Shown: in pieces, positions 36,368-45,511 of the stretch | How the letters are laid out: each line of letters opens with the position of its first letter | Position numbering within the stretch: the stretch's first letter is position 1 | Origin: Ignavibacteriales bacterium | Lineage (GTDB): Bacteria > Bacteroidota > Ignavibacteria > UBA10030 | Direction: 5' to 3' | Length of the DNA: 64,000 nucleotides | Assembly (NCBI GenBank): GCA_026390595.1 | Contig: JAPLFQ010000008.1 | Coordinates: 103,002 to 167,001, forward strand | The notes under the pieces: generated by a model | The model's database searches: none | What the model was told of the DNA's origin: nothing | The model's input: the letters and a program-made list of their open reading frames with translations, nothing else | Made by a program: the position numbers and the translations under genes

Positions 36368-36375
36368 ACGTCAGC

Positions 36376-36522
36376 ATGATTGGACAAACGATTTCTCATT
36401 ACCAGGTTCTTGAGAAGCTGGGCGAAGTGCCAAACTTCCCGACGAGTGTCCTTCAACGAGTCGCCGGAAGTTTGAGCATCCCGCCGTCTTCTGGCGGGAG
36501 CTGCAACTTGAGGTGCATATGA
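36376..36522 (+). CDS. Kinase leader ORF 5 (48 aa)
   Basis: It begins eight bases after kinase 4. Residues 1-17 (MIGQTISHYQVLEKLGE) copy a kinase start. Residues 18-48 (VPNFPTSVLQRVAG..., ending CNLRCI) come from the palindromic element. The stop overlaps ATG 36519 of kinase 5 as ATGA. ATG-to-ATG distance is 143 bases, which is 33 (11 codons) less than in leaders 1 and 3. No Shine-Dalgarno is seen, but the position right after kinase 4 would allow reinitiation. Confidence 0.6.
   Translation: MIGQTISHYQVLEKLGEVPNFPTSVLQRVAGSLSIPPSSGGSCNLRCI
36427..36518 (+). repeat. Palindromic leader element, type beta, copy 1
   Basis: The element is 92 bp. Hairpin 1 has outer stem CAAACTTCC (36431-36439) / GGAAGTTTG (36466-36474) and inner stem CGAC/GTCG. 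Hairpin 2 is CCCGCC/GGCGGG (36480-36498). It ends with GAGGTG (36510-36515), the ribosome site of kinase 5. The last 26 bases are identical to those of 39431-39522. Confidence 0.85.
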
Positions 36523-39218
36523 TCGGGACAACGATTAACCACTACAACATTCTTGAGAAGCTTGGCGAAGGTGGTATGGGTATTGTCTATAAAGCCCATG
36601 ACACAACCCTCAACCGCGCCGTTGCGCTCAAGTTCCTCCCTCCTCACGTTTCGGGATCTGAACAGGACAAGGCCCGGTTCCTGCAGGAGGCACAGTCCGC
36701 CGCTGCGCTGAGCCATCCGAACATCTGCACCATTCATGGCATCGAAGAAAGTGAGTCAGCCGCAGGCAGACAGCAATTCATTGTGATGGAATATGTCGAA
36801 GGCCAGACACTGCAGGAGAAAAAATCTCTCCTCTCGGTAAAACAGGCCATCGACATCGGCATTCAGATCGCCGAGGGGCTGGCAGCAGCTCACGAGAAAG
36901 GTGTCATCCACAGGGATATCAAACCCGATAACATCATGATCCGCAAGGACGGAATCGTGCAGATCATGGATTTTGGTCTTGCAAAACTCCGCGGTGCGTC
37001 GCGGCTAACCAAGGAAGGCTCAACGGTCGGCACAGCCGGCTACATGTCTCCAGAACAGGTGCAGGGGCTGGATGCCGATCACCGGTCGGACATTTTCTCG
37101 ATGGGGGTCGTACTGTTCGAACTCTTCACGAAACAGCTCCCCTTCAAGGGAATTCATGAGACAGCCATCTCCTATGAGATCGTCAACGTTGATTCGCCGC
37201 CGATGTCGTCGCTCAATCCGGAAATCTCCCCCGAACTCGACTCGATAATTCTCGAATGTCTCGAAAAAGACCCCAGAGAGCGAACGCAGGCAGCGAGTCA
37301 GGTGGCTCTTGATCTGAAACGATATCGGCGCGATTCCAGCCGGCAACGCATGAGCAGAATCACGGCCGCCAGGCCGGCAGTCGTGTCACGAATCGAAGCC
37401 GCTGCGCAACTGGATCAATCGTCCAGCCCCGAAGTGAAGACGGCCCGTTCGAAAATCACTCGCTGGATACCGATCGTCGTCACAGCATTCGTCGCAATGT
37501 TTCTTGGGCTCGGCGGCGCGTATCTGTTGTTCTTCCCGCCCAGCGCGCCAGAGCCGATCTGGGCCTCGATCGAGATGCCTCGCGGGACGGTGTATGTCAA
37601 TGGTGTCGGGGGGCATTCGAGTATTTCGCCCGACGGAACCATGATCGTCTTCAGCGGAATCGATTCACTTTTTCAACGCACACTTTGGATTCGTCCGCTT
37701 CGCTCGAACATTTCCCGTTCTTTGCTCGGCACGAAAGACGCGGAATATCCTTTCTGGTCGTTCGACAGCCGGTCCGTCGGTTTTTTTGCCGAGGGAAAAC
37801 TCCGGACCGTCAGCGCGAACGGCGGACCGGTGCTCACGCTCGCCGATGCGCCTCTGGGCCGCGGCGGTTCCTGGGGCAAAAACGGACTCATCGTCTTCGC
37901 CCCCAATGTCGCAGATCCCAATCTCTTTGGTGTCCCTGCTGTCGGAGGAGCTGTTCGTCCCGTGACTGCATTTGATACCGGAAAGATCGCCGCTCCGCGC
38001 TACCCCTGGTACCTTCCCGACGGACATCATTTCCTCTTCACGTCCGTCGAACTCGGCGGCAGAGGAGCGAACACCATCACCTATGTCGGCTCCGACGACG
38101 GTGGACAACCGAAAGAGGTCGCCCGGGGATTCTCCAATTGTGTCTTCGCCGCAGGACACCTGCTCTACCTCCGCCAGGGCATTCTGATGGCACAACCTTT
38201 CAACGCGAGCTCCTTCACGCTGACAGGAGATGCCGTATCGCTCCAGGAGGGTGTCAACGCATGGCGCCCGCGTGCAAAGGGAGACTTTTCGGCATCCGAG
38301 AACGGCATCCTTCTTTCCTCCATCGGGGGCAGCACCACCATAGAAGAGATCATCTGGATCGATACTGAGGGCCGCCAATTGGCGATTGTGCAGGCGACGC
38401 CATGGACCGCGGCTCGGTTGTCCCCGGACGAAAAACACATCGCGTATGACGAGATTCAGAATCAGGATCAACGAACTGATATCTGGGTATTCGATATCAC
38501 CCGAAATGTGAAAACGCGGCTCACGTTCGGAGCGTTTTCCGGATCGCGCCCGCTCTGGTCCCGCGACGGCTCTAAGATTATCTTCTCGGCTGAGATCGGC
38601 GTCAACAAGGCGAATCTCTTCGAGAAACGGGCGGACGGTTCCGGGCAGGAAGTTCTTCTCGCTCAAGGCGCAAACGCAAATTCCGTCCTCGCCCCTGTGG
38701 ACATCTCTCCAGACAGCCGCAGCCTGCTCGTGACGGAGATCCTGGGGAATCAGGGAGAACTCGGCATCGTGGACCTGAGCGATTCCCAACGGCCGGCCAA
38801 GGTAACAAGACTCAACATCAGCGGGGAAGACGCCAGATTTTCACCCGATGGGAAATGGATCGTCTATCAATCCGATGAATCCGGGAAGCGTGAGATTTAT
38901 GTCCGTTCGTTTCGGGGAGAAGGCGGCCAATGGCAAATTTCGTCAGGGACCGGAGAAGAGCCAATCTGGCTTGATAAGGAAATCGTGTTCTACTCGTCCT
39001 CCATCGACGCGCACATGAAGGCGGACGTTACTTTTTCCTCGGGAAAACCGTCATTTGGACAGGCCAAACCGCTGTTTCCTCCGGCAATGTCTCGCATGCG
39101 CCAGGTATTCGGAAAGTCAAAGAGCGGCGCACGCTATGTTGCTATCCGCCCGCTGGCAAGCCGGAGCACCAGCTCGCTGTCGGTGGTTGTCAACTGGCCC
39201 CAGTTGTTGAAGAAGTGA
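36519..39218 (+). CDS. Ser/Thr protein kinase 5 (type B: kinase + TM + PD40 propeller)
   Basis: This is an 899-residue membrane kinase with Lys38, HRD 131-133 (HRDIKPDNIMIRKDGIVQIMDFGLAKL region shared with kinases 2 and 8) and an intact DFG. The activation segment is GTAGYMSPEQVQGLDADHRSD. The membrane span is at about 313-335 (ITRWIPIVVTAFVAMFLGLG). PD40 repeats (SISPDGTMIVFSG, FSPDGKWIVYQSDESGKREI) fill the rest. ATG 36519 aligns with paralogues and has GAGGTG three bases upstream, while an in-frame GTG two codons before is less likely. The C-terminus, LSVVVNWPQLLKK, matches the type B ending of kinases 2 and 8. Confidence 0.93.
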   Translation: MIGTTINHYNILEKLGEGGMGIVYKAHDTTLNRAVALKFLPPHVSGSEQDKARFLQEAQSAAALSHPNICTIHGIEESESAAGRQQFIVMEYVEGQTLQEKKSLLSVKQAIDIGIQIAEGLAAAHEKGVIHRDIKPDNIMIRKDGIVQIMDFGLAKLRGASRLTKEGSTVGTAGYMSPEQVQGLDADHRSDIFSMGVVLFELFTKQLPFKGIHETAISYEIVNVDSPPMSSLNPEISPELDSIILECLEKDPRERTQAASQVALDLKRYRRDSSRQRMSRITAARPAVVSRIEAAAQLDQSSSPEVKTARSKITRWIPIVVTAFVAMFLGLGGAYLLFFPPSAPEPIWASIEMPRGTVYVNGVGGHSSISPDGTMIVFSGIDSLFQRTLWIRPLRSNISRSLLGTKDAEYPFWSFDSRSVGFFAEGKLRTVSANGGPVLTLADAPLGRGGSWGKNGLIVFAPNVADPNLFGVPAVGGAVRPVTAFDTGKIAAPRYPWYLPDGHHFLFTSVELGGRGANTITYVGSDDGGQPKEVARGFSNCVFAAGHLLYLRQGILMAQPFNASSFTLTGDAVSLQEGVNAWRPRAKGDFSASENGILLSSIGGSTTIEEIIWIDTEGRQLAIVQATPWTAARLSPDEKHIAYDEIQNQDQRTDIWVFDITRNVKTRLTFGAFSGSRPLWSRDGSKIIFSAEIGVNKANLFEKRADGSGQEVLLAQGANANSVLAPVDISPDSRSLLVTEILGNQGELGIVDLSDSQRPAKVTRLNISGEDARFSPDGKWIVYQSDESGKREIYVRSFRGEGGQWQISSGTGEEPIWLDKEIVFYSSSIDAHMKADVTFSSGKPSFGQAKPLFPPAMSRMRQVFGKSKSGARYVAIRPLASRSTSSLSVVVNWPQLLKK

Positions 39219-39307
39219 GGTGTGAGACGGAAGACTTGAAAAGAAGAGAACACAGAAGGTGATCGGCTGATCGGGCCACCTAACCAATCACCAATTTCCG
39301 CCGAAGG

Positions 39308-39361
39308 CGCCAGCCCGCCTCGATGCGGTAGTGAGGCTGGCGGGGATGCGCCTCTGGCGCA
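39308..39361. repeat. Intergenic hairpins between kinases 5 and 6
   Basis: CGCCAGCC/GGCTGGCG (39308-39342) is followed by TGCGCCTCTGGCGCA (39347-39361), an exact copy of the hairpin at 17645-17659. No T-run follows. Confidence 0.7.
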
Positions 39362-39379
39362 AACCAATCAAGAAAAGCT

Positions 39380-39526
39380 ATGATCGGCCAGACAATCTCT
39401 CATTACAGCATTCTCGAAAAACTCGGTGAAGTCCCAAATTTTCCCGCGAGCGTTCTACCGCGAGCGGTTGAAAATTTGAGGATTCCGCCGTCGTGCGGCG
39501 GGAGCTGCAACTTGAGGTGCATATGA
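39380..39526 (+). CDS. Kinase leader ORF 6 (48 aa)
   Basis: Residues 1-17 (MIGQTISHYSILEKLGE) are a kinase start. Residues 18-48 (VPNFPASVLPRAVENLRIPP..., ending CNLRCI) are element-encoded and close to leader 5. The stop overlaps ATG 39523 of kinase 6 as ATGA. ATG-to-ATG distance is 143 bases. Only a weak AAAAG precedes the leader start. Confidence 0.6.
   Translation: MIGQTISHYSILEKLGEVPNFPASVLPRAVENLRIPPSCGGSCNLRCI
39431..39522 (+). repeat. Palindromic leader element, type beta, copy 2
   Basis: The element is 92 bp. Hairpin 1 has outer stem CAAATTTTC (39435-39443) / GAAAATTTG (39470-39478) and inner stem CCGC/GCGG. Hairpin 2 is CCGCCG/CGGCGG (39485-39501). GAGGTG at 39514-39519 lies three bases before the kinase 6 ATG. 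Confidence 0.85.
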
Positions 39527-42108
39527 TTGGGACAATAATTAGCCACTACGAGATTCTTGAGAAGTTGGGTGAAGGTGGCATGGGCGTGGTTTACAAAGCC
39601 CACGACGCCCGGCTGGCCCGCGATGTCGCGATCAAGTTTCTCTCATCAGAACTTTCCGGGTCCGCATCAGACCAGGAACGGTTCATCCAGGAGGCACGGG
39701 CCGCTTCGTCCCTGAACCATCCCTCTATTTGTACCATCTACGACATCGGAACACACGAAGGCCGACTGTATTTTGTGATGGAACTTGTCGATGGGACCAC
39801 GCTCCTGGAAAACGCCGGAACCGCGAACGAGCAGTTGTGCCTGCGTATCATCCGGCAGGTTGCTGAGGGCCTCGGGGTGGCGCATGCAAAACAGATCATC
39901 CACCGGGACCTCAAGAGCAGCAACATCATGGTGATGGCGGACGGACGGGTGAAGATCATGGACTTCGGCCTTGCCAAGGTGGCCGGGCGCTCGGACCTGA
40001 CCGCCGTCGGTTCGACCGTGGGAACGATGGCGTATCTGCCGCCGGAACAGGCCCGCGGCGAGGAAGTGGATCAGCGGGCGGATATCTACTCGCTCGGTGT
40101 TGTACTCTTCGAATTGCTTACGGGTGATCGCCCCTTCAAGGGACCGTATGACCACGCGATGCTGTATCAGATTCTGAACGAGGAAGCTCCTGCTCCTTCC
40201 TCGCGAACGCAGAGTATCTCTGCTTCAGCTGATGCCATCGTTCGACGGTGCCTCGCAAAGAATCCAAATGATCGCTACCAGTCGACACATGAATTGTGCA
40301 ATGACATCGACGCTGTCCTCGCGGGTGGATCCACCAGTGTCTCGGGGCACATCAGTCCGAAACCAGCGGGGCGATCCCTGGCATCCCGGCGATGGTTGAT
40401 ACCGGTTCTCACAATTCTGCTGGTTGGAGCACTCGCTGTGACCCTTGCCTCTACCGACCTCCGGAACCGATTCGCCCGGATCATAGGAATCAACTCGGTT
40501 CCGGACCAGCAGCACCTGGCCGTTCTTCCATTTTCGAACATCGGGAACGATGTCGACCGCCAGGCACTCTGCGACGGGCTCACGGAAACGATGACCAGCC
40601 AGCTCACTCAGTTGGAACAATTTCACGGGTCGCTCTGGGTGGTTCCCGCGAGCGAGGTCAGGCGTTCGCGCATCAGGAGCGCCGAAGAAGCTCGAAAGTC
40701 GTTCGGTGTCAACCTCGTTGTTGACGGTTCGCTGCAGGCGATCGGGGAAGTCTATCGACTTACGCTCAACCTGATCGATGCTGGCTCAGTCCGGCAAATC
40801 AGCGGTGCCTCCATCGACCTCTCGCGCGACCAGCTTGCGTCGCTTCAGAACGAATCAGTCATGAAGGTGTTGGAGATGCTCCACGTGGAGTTTCACCCCG
40901 AGATGAAGCATGTGCTCCAGTCCGGTGGAACCTCCGTTCCTGCCGCGTTTGAGTTCTACCTGAGGGGTCGCGGCCAGTTGTTGCGGTACGAGAACGAAGA
41001 GAATATCGACAACGCCGTTCTTTCTTTCCGTCAGGCCATCAGGGAGGATTCCGCATATGCGTTGGCTCATGCTGCTCTTGGCGAAGCATTCTGGCGGAAA
41101 TACGAGTTGGGAAAAGACACGCGATTGGTGCACGACGCGATCGCAGAGTGCAACCGGGCACAGTCCATCGACGCGAACCTCGCTCCAGTGAATATCACAC
41201 TCGGGATGGTGTATGCGGGGACGGGCAAACCGGAGCAAGCGATACCGTTGTTTGAAGCAGCATTACAGAAGGATCCATCAAGCGCTGAAGCGTACCGGGG
41301 CCTTTCAAAGGCATACGAATCTCGTGGAGATATTCCAACGGCAGAGAAGACATACCGACGGGCGATTGAACTGCGACCGGACTATTGGGGGGGGCACAAC
41401 GACCTGGGGGTCTTCTATTCTAAAAACAGCCGTTATGATGAGGCGATCGCCGCTTTCAAGAAAGTGATCAGCCTTACTCCGGACAACTACCGTGGTTACA
41501 GTAATGTTGGCGGTATGTACTATTTCCTCAAACGGTGGTCCGATGCCAGAGAGATGTTTGAGCTTTCGTACAACATCCGCCCCTCCTACCAGACTGCGTC
41601 AAACCTCGGAACCCTCAACTACGTTGAGGGTCGATTCCCGGAGGCTGCCACATGGTATGAGAGAGCACGCGCGTCTAATGCAAACGACCACTTTGTTACC
41701 GGGAACCTCGCGTCGGCCTACTACTGGAGCCCGGACGGAAGGGGGAAATCAACTGAGTTGTTCCGACAAGCTATCGGGCTTGCGCGACAGCAACTCTCTG
41801 TGAACCAGGACGACCCGGATATTATGGCTTCGCTGGGAGGATACTACGCGATGATCGGAGCCCGGGACAGTGCCCGTCTCTGCACGGAACGGTCCCTTCG
41901 GCTCAACAAGAACGATGCATCGATCCTCTTCCACGCGGGTACCACATACGAAGCAATCGGTGACCGGGAACGCGCACTGCAGTGGATTGGCAAAGCGCTC
42001 GACGCCGGATATTCTGTGAGTGAGATTTCGAGCCAGCCTGAGCTGAGGGAGCTCTATGCCGATCCGAGATATGCTGTCTTGATGAAGCGAACACGATCGC
42101 AAAAATGA
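39523..42108 (+). CDS. Ser/Thr protein kinase 6 (type D: kinase + TM + TolB-like + TPR)
   Basis: The protein has 861 residues. The kinase domain has Lys38 (VAIKFL), HRD 127-129 in IIHRDLKSSNIM and DFG. The activation segment differs from the others (GTMAYLPPEQARGEEVDQRAD). One membrane span lies at about 285-305 (RRWLIPVLTILLVGALAV). Then come a TolB-like domain (LAVLPFSNIGNDVDRQALCDG, VVDGSLQAIGEVYRLTL) and about eight TPR units, including LGMVYAGTGKPEQAIPLFEAAL. Unlike type A it is membrane-anchored, so its TPR part would lie outside the cytoplasm. It is the most divergent kinase in the array. Start as for kinase 5 (GAGGTG, ATG 39523). Confidence 0.92.
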   Translation: MIGTIISHYEILEKLGEGGMGVVYKAHDARLARDVAIKFLSSELSGSASDQERFIQEARAASSLNHPSICTIYDIGTHEGRLYFVMELVDGTTLLENAGTANEQLCLRIIRQVAEGLGVAHAKQIIHRDLKSSNIMVMADGRVKIMDFGLAKVAGRSDLTAVGSTVGTMAYLPPEQARGEEVDQRADIYSLGVVLFELLTGDRPFKGPYDHAMLYQILNEEAPAPSSRTQSISASADAIVRRCLAKNPNDRYQSTHELCNDIDAVLAGGSTSVSGHISPKPAGRSLASRRWLIPVLTILLVGALAVTLASTDLRNRFARIIGINSVPDQQHLAVLPFSNIGNDVDRQALCDGLTETMTSQLTQLEQFHGSLWVVPASEVRRSRIRSAEEARKSFGVNLVVDGSLQAIGEVYRLTLNLIDAGSVRQISGASIDLSRDQLASLQNESVMKVLEMLHVEFHPEMKHVLQSGGTSVPAAFEFYLRGRGQLLRYENEENIDNAVLSFRQAIREDSAYALAHAALGEAFWRKYELGKDTRLVHDAIAECNRAQSIDANLAPVNITLGMVYAGTGKPEQAIPLFEAALQKDPSSAEAYRGLSKAYESRGDIPTAEKTYRRAIELRPDYWGGHNDLGVFYSKNSRYDEAIAAFKKVISLTPDNYRGYSNVGGMYYFLKRWSDAREMFELSYNIRPSYQTASNLGTLNYVEGRFPEAATWYERARASNANDHFVTGNLASAYYWSPDGRGKSTELFRQAIGLARQQLSVNQDDPDIMASLGGYYAMIGARDSARLCTERSLRLNKNDASILFHAGTTYEAIGDRERALQWIGKALDAGYSVSEISSQPELRELYADPRYAVLMKRTRSQK

Positions 42109-42153
42109 TCCAACTAATCCATTTCTCTCTCACCAATGAGTAAGGAATACCTC

Positions 42154-42552
42154 ATGAAGTCATTCATACGCGCCATTACGTTGCCGCTGTTGTTTCTGTT
42201 CATCAGTGGCTTCGGACCGGGGCAAACCCCGCAGGACGTGCCGAAGAACGTCAATGTCTCGATTGCGAAGGTCGAGAATGTATGGAAAGTGGTCCTGACC
42301 GGCACAACAATCACGGAGGTCCATGTTGTAGAGGGGCAAAAGGTCATCTTCCACGCGGAAGGGACCGACGTGTACCTCCAGTTCGATGATGCAAACCTGT
42401 TCGGCGGGCACGCCAAGAAGATCAAGAGCGGTAAAACCCTGACTCTTGGCGTCGGACAAGTAGAAAAGGGAGTGTATACGTACTCAGCGTTCTGCGATGG
42501 ACCGAAGGAATTTGCAGTGGGGGATTCGCCCCCAAAGATCATCGTGGACTGA
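42154..42552 (+). CDS. Secreted cupredoxin-like small protein
   Basis: The protein is about 132 residues with a signal peptide (MKSFIRAITLPLLFLFISG). The mature part is a beta-sandwich-like sequence resembling plastocyanin-type domains: VNVSIAKVENVWKVVLTG, VHVVEGQKVIFHAEGTDVYL, and the C-terminal YTYSAFCDGPKEFAVG. A single Cys is present in the usual C-terminal loop, but the following His/Met copper ligands of true cupredoxins are not evident, so copper binding is doubtful. ATG 42154 has AAGGA seven bases upstream; ATG 42136 is an alternative. It is the only non-kinase gene within the array and lies 45 bases after kinase 6. Confidence 0.7.
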   Translation: MKSFIRAITLPLLFLFISGFGPGQTPQDVPKNVNVSIAKVENVWKVVLTGTTITEVHVVEGQKVIFHAEGTDVYLQFDDANLFGGHAKKIKSGKTLTLGVGQVEKGVYTYSAFCDGPKEFAVGDSPPKIIVD

Positions 42553-42704
42553 TGTTCGCTTGATATGAACAGATGTATGCTCTGTCCGGTGGCCAAGGTC
42601 TATAGATAGACGAGGCCACCGGGATGGAGATGCAGTCATCGGGTCTTTGAGCAACTAGATCACGTGTCATTGAGCCACTCACCAATTAACTATTCCCATA
42701 GGGT

Positions 42705-45416
42705 ATGATCGGACAAACGATTTCGCACTATACGATCCTTGAAAAGCTTGGCGAAGGGGGCATGGGCGTTGTCTACAAAGCCCAGGACACGAAACTCGAC
42801 CGGTTCGTCGCGCTGAAGTTCCTTCCCTCTCACGTTTCCACCAACGCAGAGACGAAAGCCCGCTTTCTTCAGGAAGCTAAGGCGGCCGCCGCTCTTAACC
42901 AAAATAATATCTGTACAATCTATGGTGTCGATGAATCAAACGGTACGATGTTTATCGCCATGGAGTTCATCGAGGGGGGCACGCTCCGGGAGAAGATCCC
43001 GTTCACCAAGCTCGACGACGCCCTCACTGTGGCTGCCCAGATCGGTGACGCGTTGCAGGAGGCGCATTCGAAGGGGATCGTTCACCGCGACATCAAGGCC
43101 GACAACATTATGCTGACCTCCAAAGGTCAGGCCAAAGTGATGGATTTTGGATTGGCGAAGCTGAAGGGATCGCTGAAACTTACCAGGACATCCAGCACGG
43201 TCGGCACACTTGGTTACATGGCCCCGGAGCAGATTCAGGGGGGTGAAGTTGATCACAGGAGTGATATCTTTTCTTTCGGCGTTCTCTTCTTTGAAATGCT
43301 GACGGGCAAGCTTCCATTCCGGGGTGAACACGAAGCGGCAATGGTCTATTCGATTGTGAATGAAGAACCCATGCAACTCGATCAGCTCCGCCCGGAGGCA
43401 TCCTCCCTTCTCTCCAATTTGATACTTCGATGCCTTGAAAAAGATCCGGCTGATCGGTTTCAACACATGGATGATATCGTCAGCGAACTGCGGCGTGCGC
43501 AGAAGAAGACAAGCAAGGTGGTGCGCAGCTCGGCATACACACCCGTTCAGCACGCGGCTGAGGAGACAATGTCAGGCGATATTCCACAACCGGCTGTTGC
43601 ACAGGCTCTCCCAGTCAGGAAGAATCCGTTGATGCGGTACGGCATCGCCGGAGGTGTGATCGTCATCCTCGCCGCCGCAGCGTGGCTCCTCCTTCCCCAT
43701 TCACGGCCCAAAGTAAACCCCGATATGACGACACGGGTCCTCCAGGTTCCGTTCACGCAGTATTCCTATCCCGGCATTTCGCCTGACGGCAACTGGGTCG
43801 CATTCCCCGCCGCGGACGTGAACGGTAAGTGGGACATCTATTATATGCATGTAAACGGAGGAGAACCCAGGAAGATCACTTCTGACGCGACTACGTTCAT
43901 TCAGCAAGCGGCCGATATTTCTTTCGACGGAAGTCAAATCGTCTACACGCGGCCAAGTGACGACACCAAAACAAATGATGTTTTTGCTATCTCGGCCCTT
44001 GGCGGCACAAGCCGTAAGCTCGCGACGGGGGGCGACACTCCCCTCTGGAGACCCGATGGAAAACGCGTAGGATTCATCCGAACCCCCAATAGTGACACCA
44101 GATCGGAATCCGGGATGGTGGAATTCTGGTCGGTGAACGCTGACGGGTCGGATGCGCGCAGAGAATATAGAGATTCACTGTTCGTGGTTAAGGGGGGAGA
44201 TTATCGGTACAGCTTCTGCTGGTCTCCAAACGGAAATTCGATCGCGTGGATCCGGTCTCATTCCGGCTCTTCGCAGGTCATTATCATTCATGATCTCCAG
44301 ACCGGCGGCGAACGTCAACTGACCGCCGGAAAGGAGAACATCGACTCGATCGTGTGGACCGTCGATGACCAGATTATTTTCTCTTCGAACAGAGCGGGAA
44401 ACACAAATCTGTGGACCGTCCCGGCCTCAGGTGGAGAAGCACTTCAGGTGACAAAAGGCGGGGGTCCCGATATCGGCATGAGCGTTTCCCGTTCCGGGAA
44501 AACACTCATGTACCTTCAGCAACAACCTGTCGGATATTTGTGGACAGCCAATCTGGATGGGTCATCGCTCCGACAAATCACCTTTGATGACAGGGAAATC
44601 TGGGAACCAACCGTCTCGCCTGACAAGAAGCAAATAGCATTTGTCATGAGAGACCCCGATCCGCTGAAAAATAACACGGACCTTTACGTTGTGGATCACG
44701 ATGGCAGCAACCGGCGCCGCCTGACGACAGGAAACACTGTCTCGCGAGTCCCGTCCTTTTCTCCTAACGGGCAAAAGATCATGTACAGCGTCCCGCCAAC
44801 AAACCAGGGAGCTGATACCTCCACGTTCAGCATCTACGTGGTGGATGTCGACCACCCGGGCCCGCCAAAACTTGTAGGAAGCAATTTTGGCGTTGATTGG
44901 TTCGATGATAATCACATTCTGATCGTCGATAATGTCCGTGTCCGATCCTCTATAGCCTCACTGTCCGGAGGTCCGACACGCCGGTTCTTCAGCGATTCCG
45001 TGTTCGTCTGGTCGGTATGGGACAACCGGCACCTTGTGTATTATGATCGTCACTCCGACAAACGAGGATGGTGGGTTGTAGAGACCGAGAAGTTTGATGC
45101 CACAGAGCTTCTCAAACAGACGGGGGACATCGTTACACCAATTCTCCGTGGCCCCGCAAGGAAAATCGGTGCCCCTCCCGGCCCGTTCTCGAACTACACA
45201 TCGCGTTCATCCTCATCCGGATTCATGCTGCAGTATGCCGGGCAGGGCAAAATCCGGAAGATCTGGTTTACCGGGCGGACGGAAGAGGCCTTGCCGGCGG
45301 CCTTCGCCGGTGTGACAAATCGATCGATCAACATTACTCTCGACGGGAACGAGATAGTGTATGTTACTCCGAGGTTAAGCGCACGACTGATTTTGGTGGA
45401 GAATTTGTTCAAGTAG
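42705..45416 (+). CDS. Ser/Thr protein kinase 7 (type C: kinase + TM + PD40 propeller)
   Basis: This is a 903-residue membrane kinase, closest in wording to kinase 3. Shared features are SKGIVHRDIKADNIM, RTSSTVGTLGYMAPEQIQGG, and FRGEHEAAMVYSIVNEEP as compared with the MMYSILNEQP of kinase 3. A single membrane span lies at about 308-328 (IAGGVIVILAAAAWLLLP). The propeller has units such as ISPDGNWVAFPAADVNGKWD and WRPDGKRVGFI. It ends LILVENLFK. No leader ORF precedes it; the start ATG 42705 has only a short AGGG. The 152-base gap upstream contains a ccaattaac tract. Confidence 0.93.
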   Translation: MIGQTISHYTILEKLGEGGMGVVYKAQDTKLDRFVALKFLPSHVSTNAETKARFLQEAKAAAALNQNNICTIYGVDESNGTMFIAMEFIEGGTLREKIPFTKLDDALTVAAQIGDALQEAHSKGIVHRDIKADNIMLTSKGQAKVMDFGLAKLKGSLKLTRTSSTVGTLGYMAPEQIQGGEVDHRSDIFSFGVLFFEMLTGKLPFRGEHEAAMVYSIVNEEPMQLDQLRPEASSLLSNLILRCLEKDPADRFQHMDDIVSELRRAQKKTSKVVRSSAYTPVQHAAEETMSGDIPQPAVAQALPVRKNPLMRYGIAGGVIVILAAAAWLLLPHSRPKVNPDMTTRVLQVPFTQYSYPGISPDGNWVAFPAADVNGKWDIYYMHVNGGEPRKITSDATTFIQQAADISFDGSQIVYTRPSDDTKTNDVFAISALGGTSRKLATGGDTPLWRPDGKRVGFIRTPNSDTRSESGMVEFWSVNADGSDARREYRDSLFVVKGGDYRYSFCWSPNGNSIAWIRSHSGSSQVIIIHDLQTGGERQLTAGKENIDSIVWTVDDQIIFSSNRAGNTNLWTVPASGGEALQVTKGGGPDIGMSVSRSGKTLMYLQQQPVGYLWTANLDGSSLRQITFDDREIWEPTVSPDKKQIAFVMRDPDPLKNNTDLYVVDHDGSNRRRLTTGNTVSRVPSFSPNGQKIMYSVPPTNQGADTSTFSIYVVDVDHPGPPKLVGSNFGVDWFDDNHILIVDNVRVRSSIASLSGGPTRRFFSDSVFVWSVWDNRHLVYYDRHSDKRGWWVVETEKFDATELLKQTGDIVTPILRGPARKIGAPPGPFSNYTSRSSSSGFMLQYAGQGKIRKIWFTGRTEEALPAAFAGVTNRSINITLDGNEIVYVTPRLSARLILVENLFK

Positions 45417-45511
45417 AAACACGTGATCGGGTCATCGGGTGAGATGTCCATCGGATCATCGAGACAATTATCAATTCACCGATGAACGATTTAACCATTC
45501 CTGTACTCCTC

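Noticed and set aside
37665..38789. Long minus-strand ORF (374 codons) opposite kinase 5
   Set aside because: It mirrors the PD40-repeat coding sequence; the plus-strand frame has clear propeller motifs.
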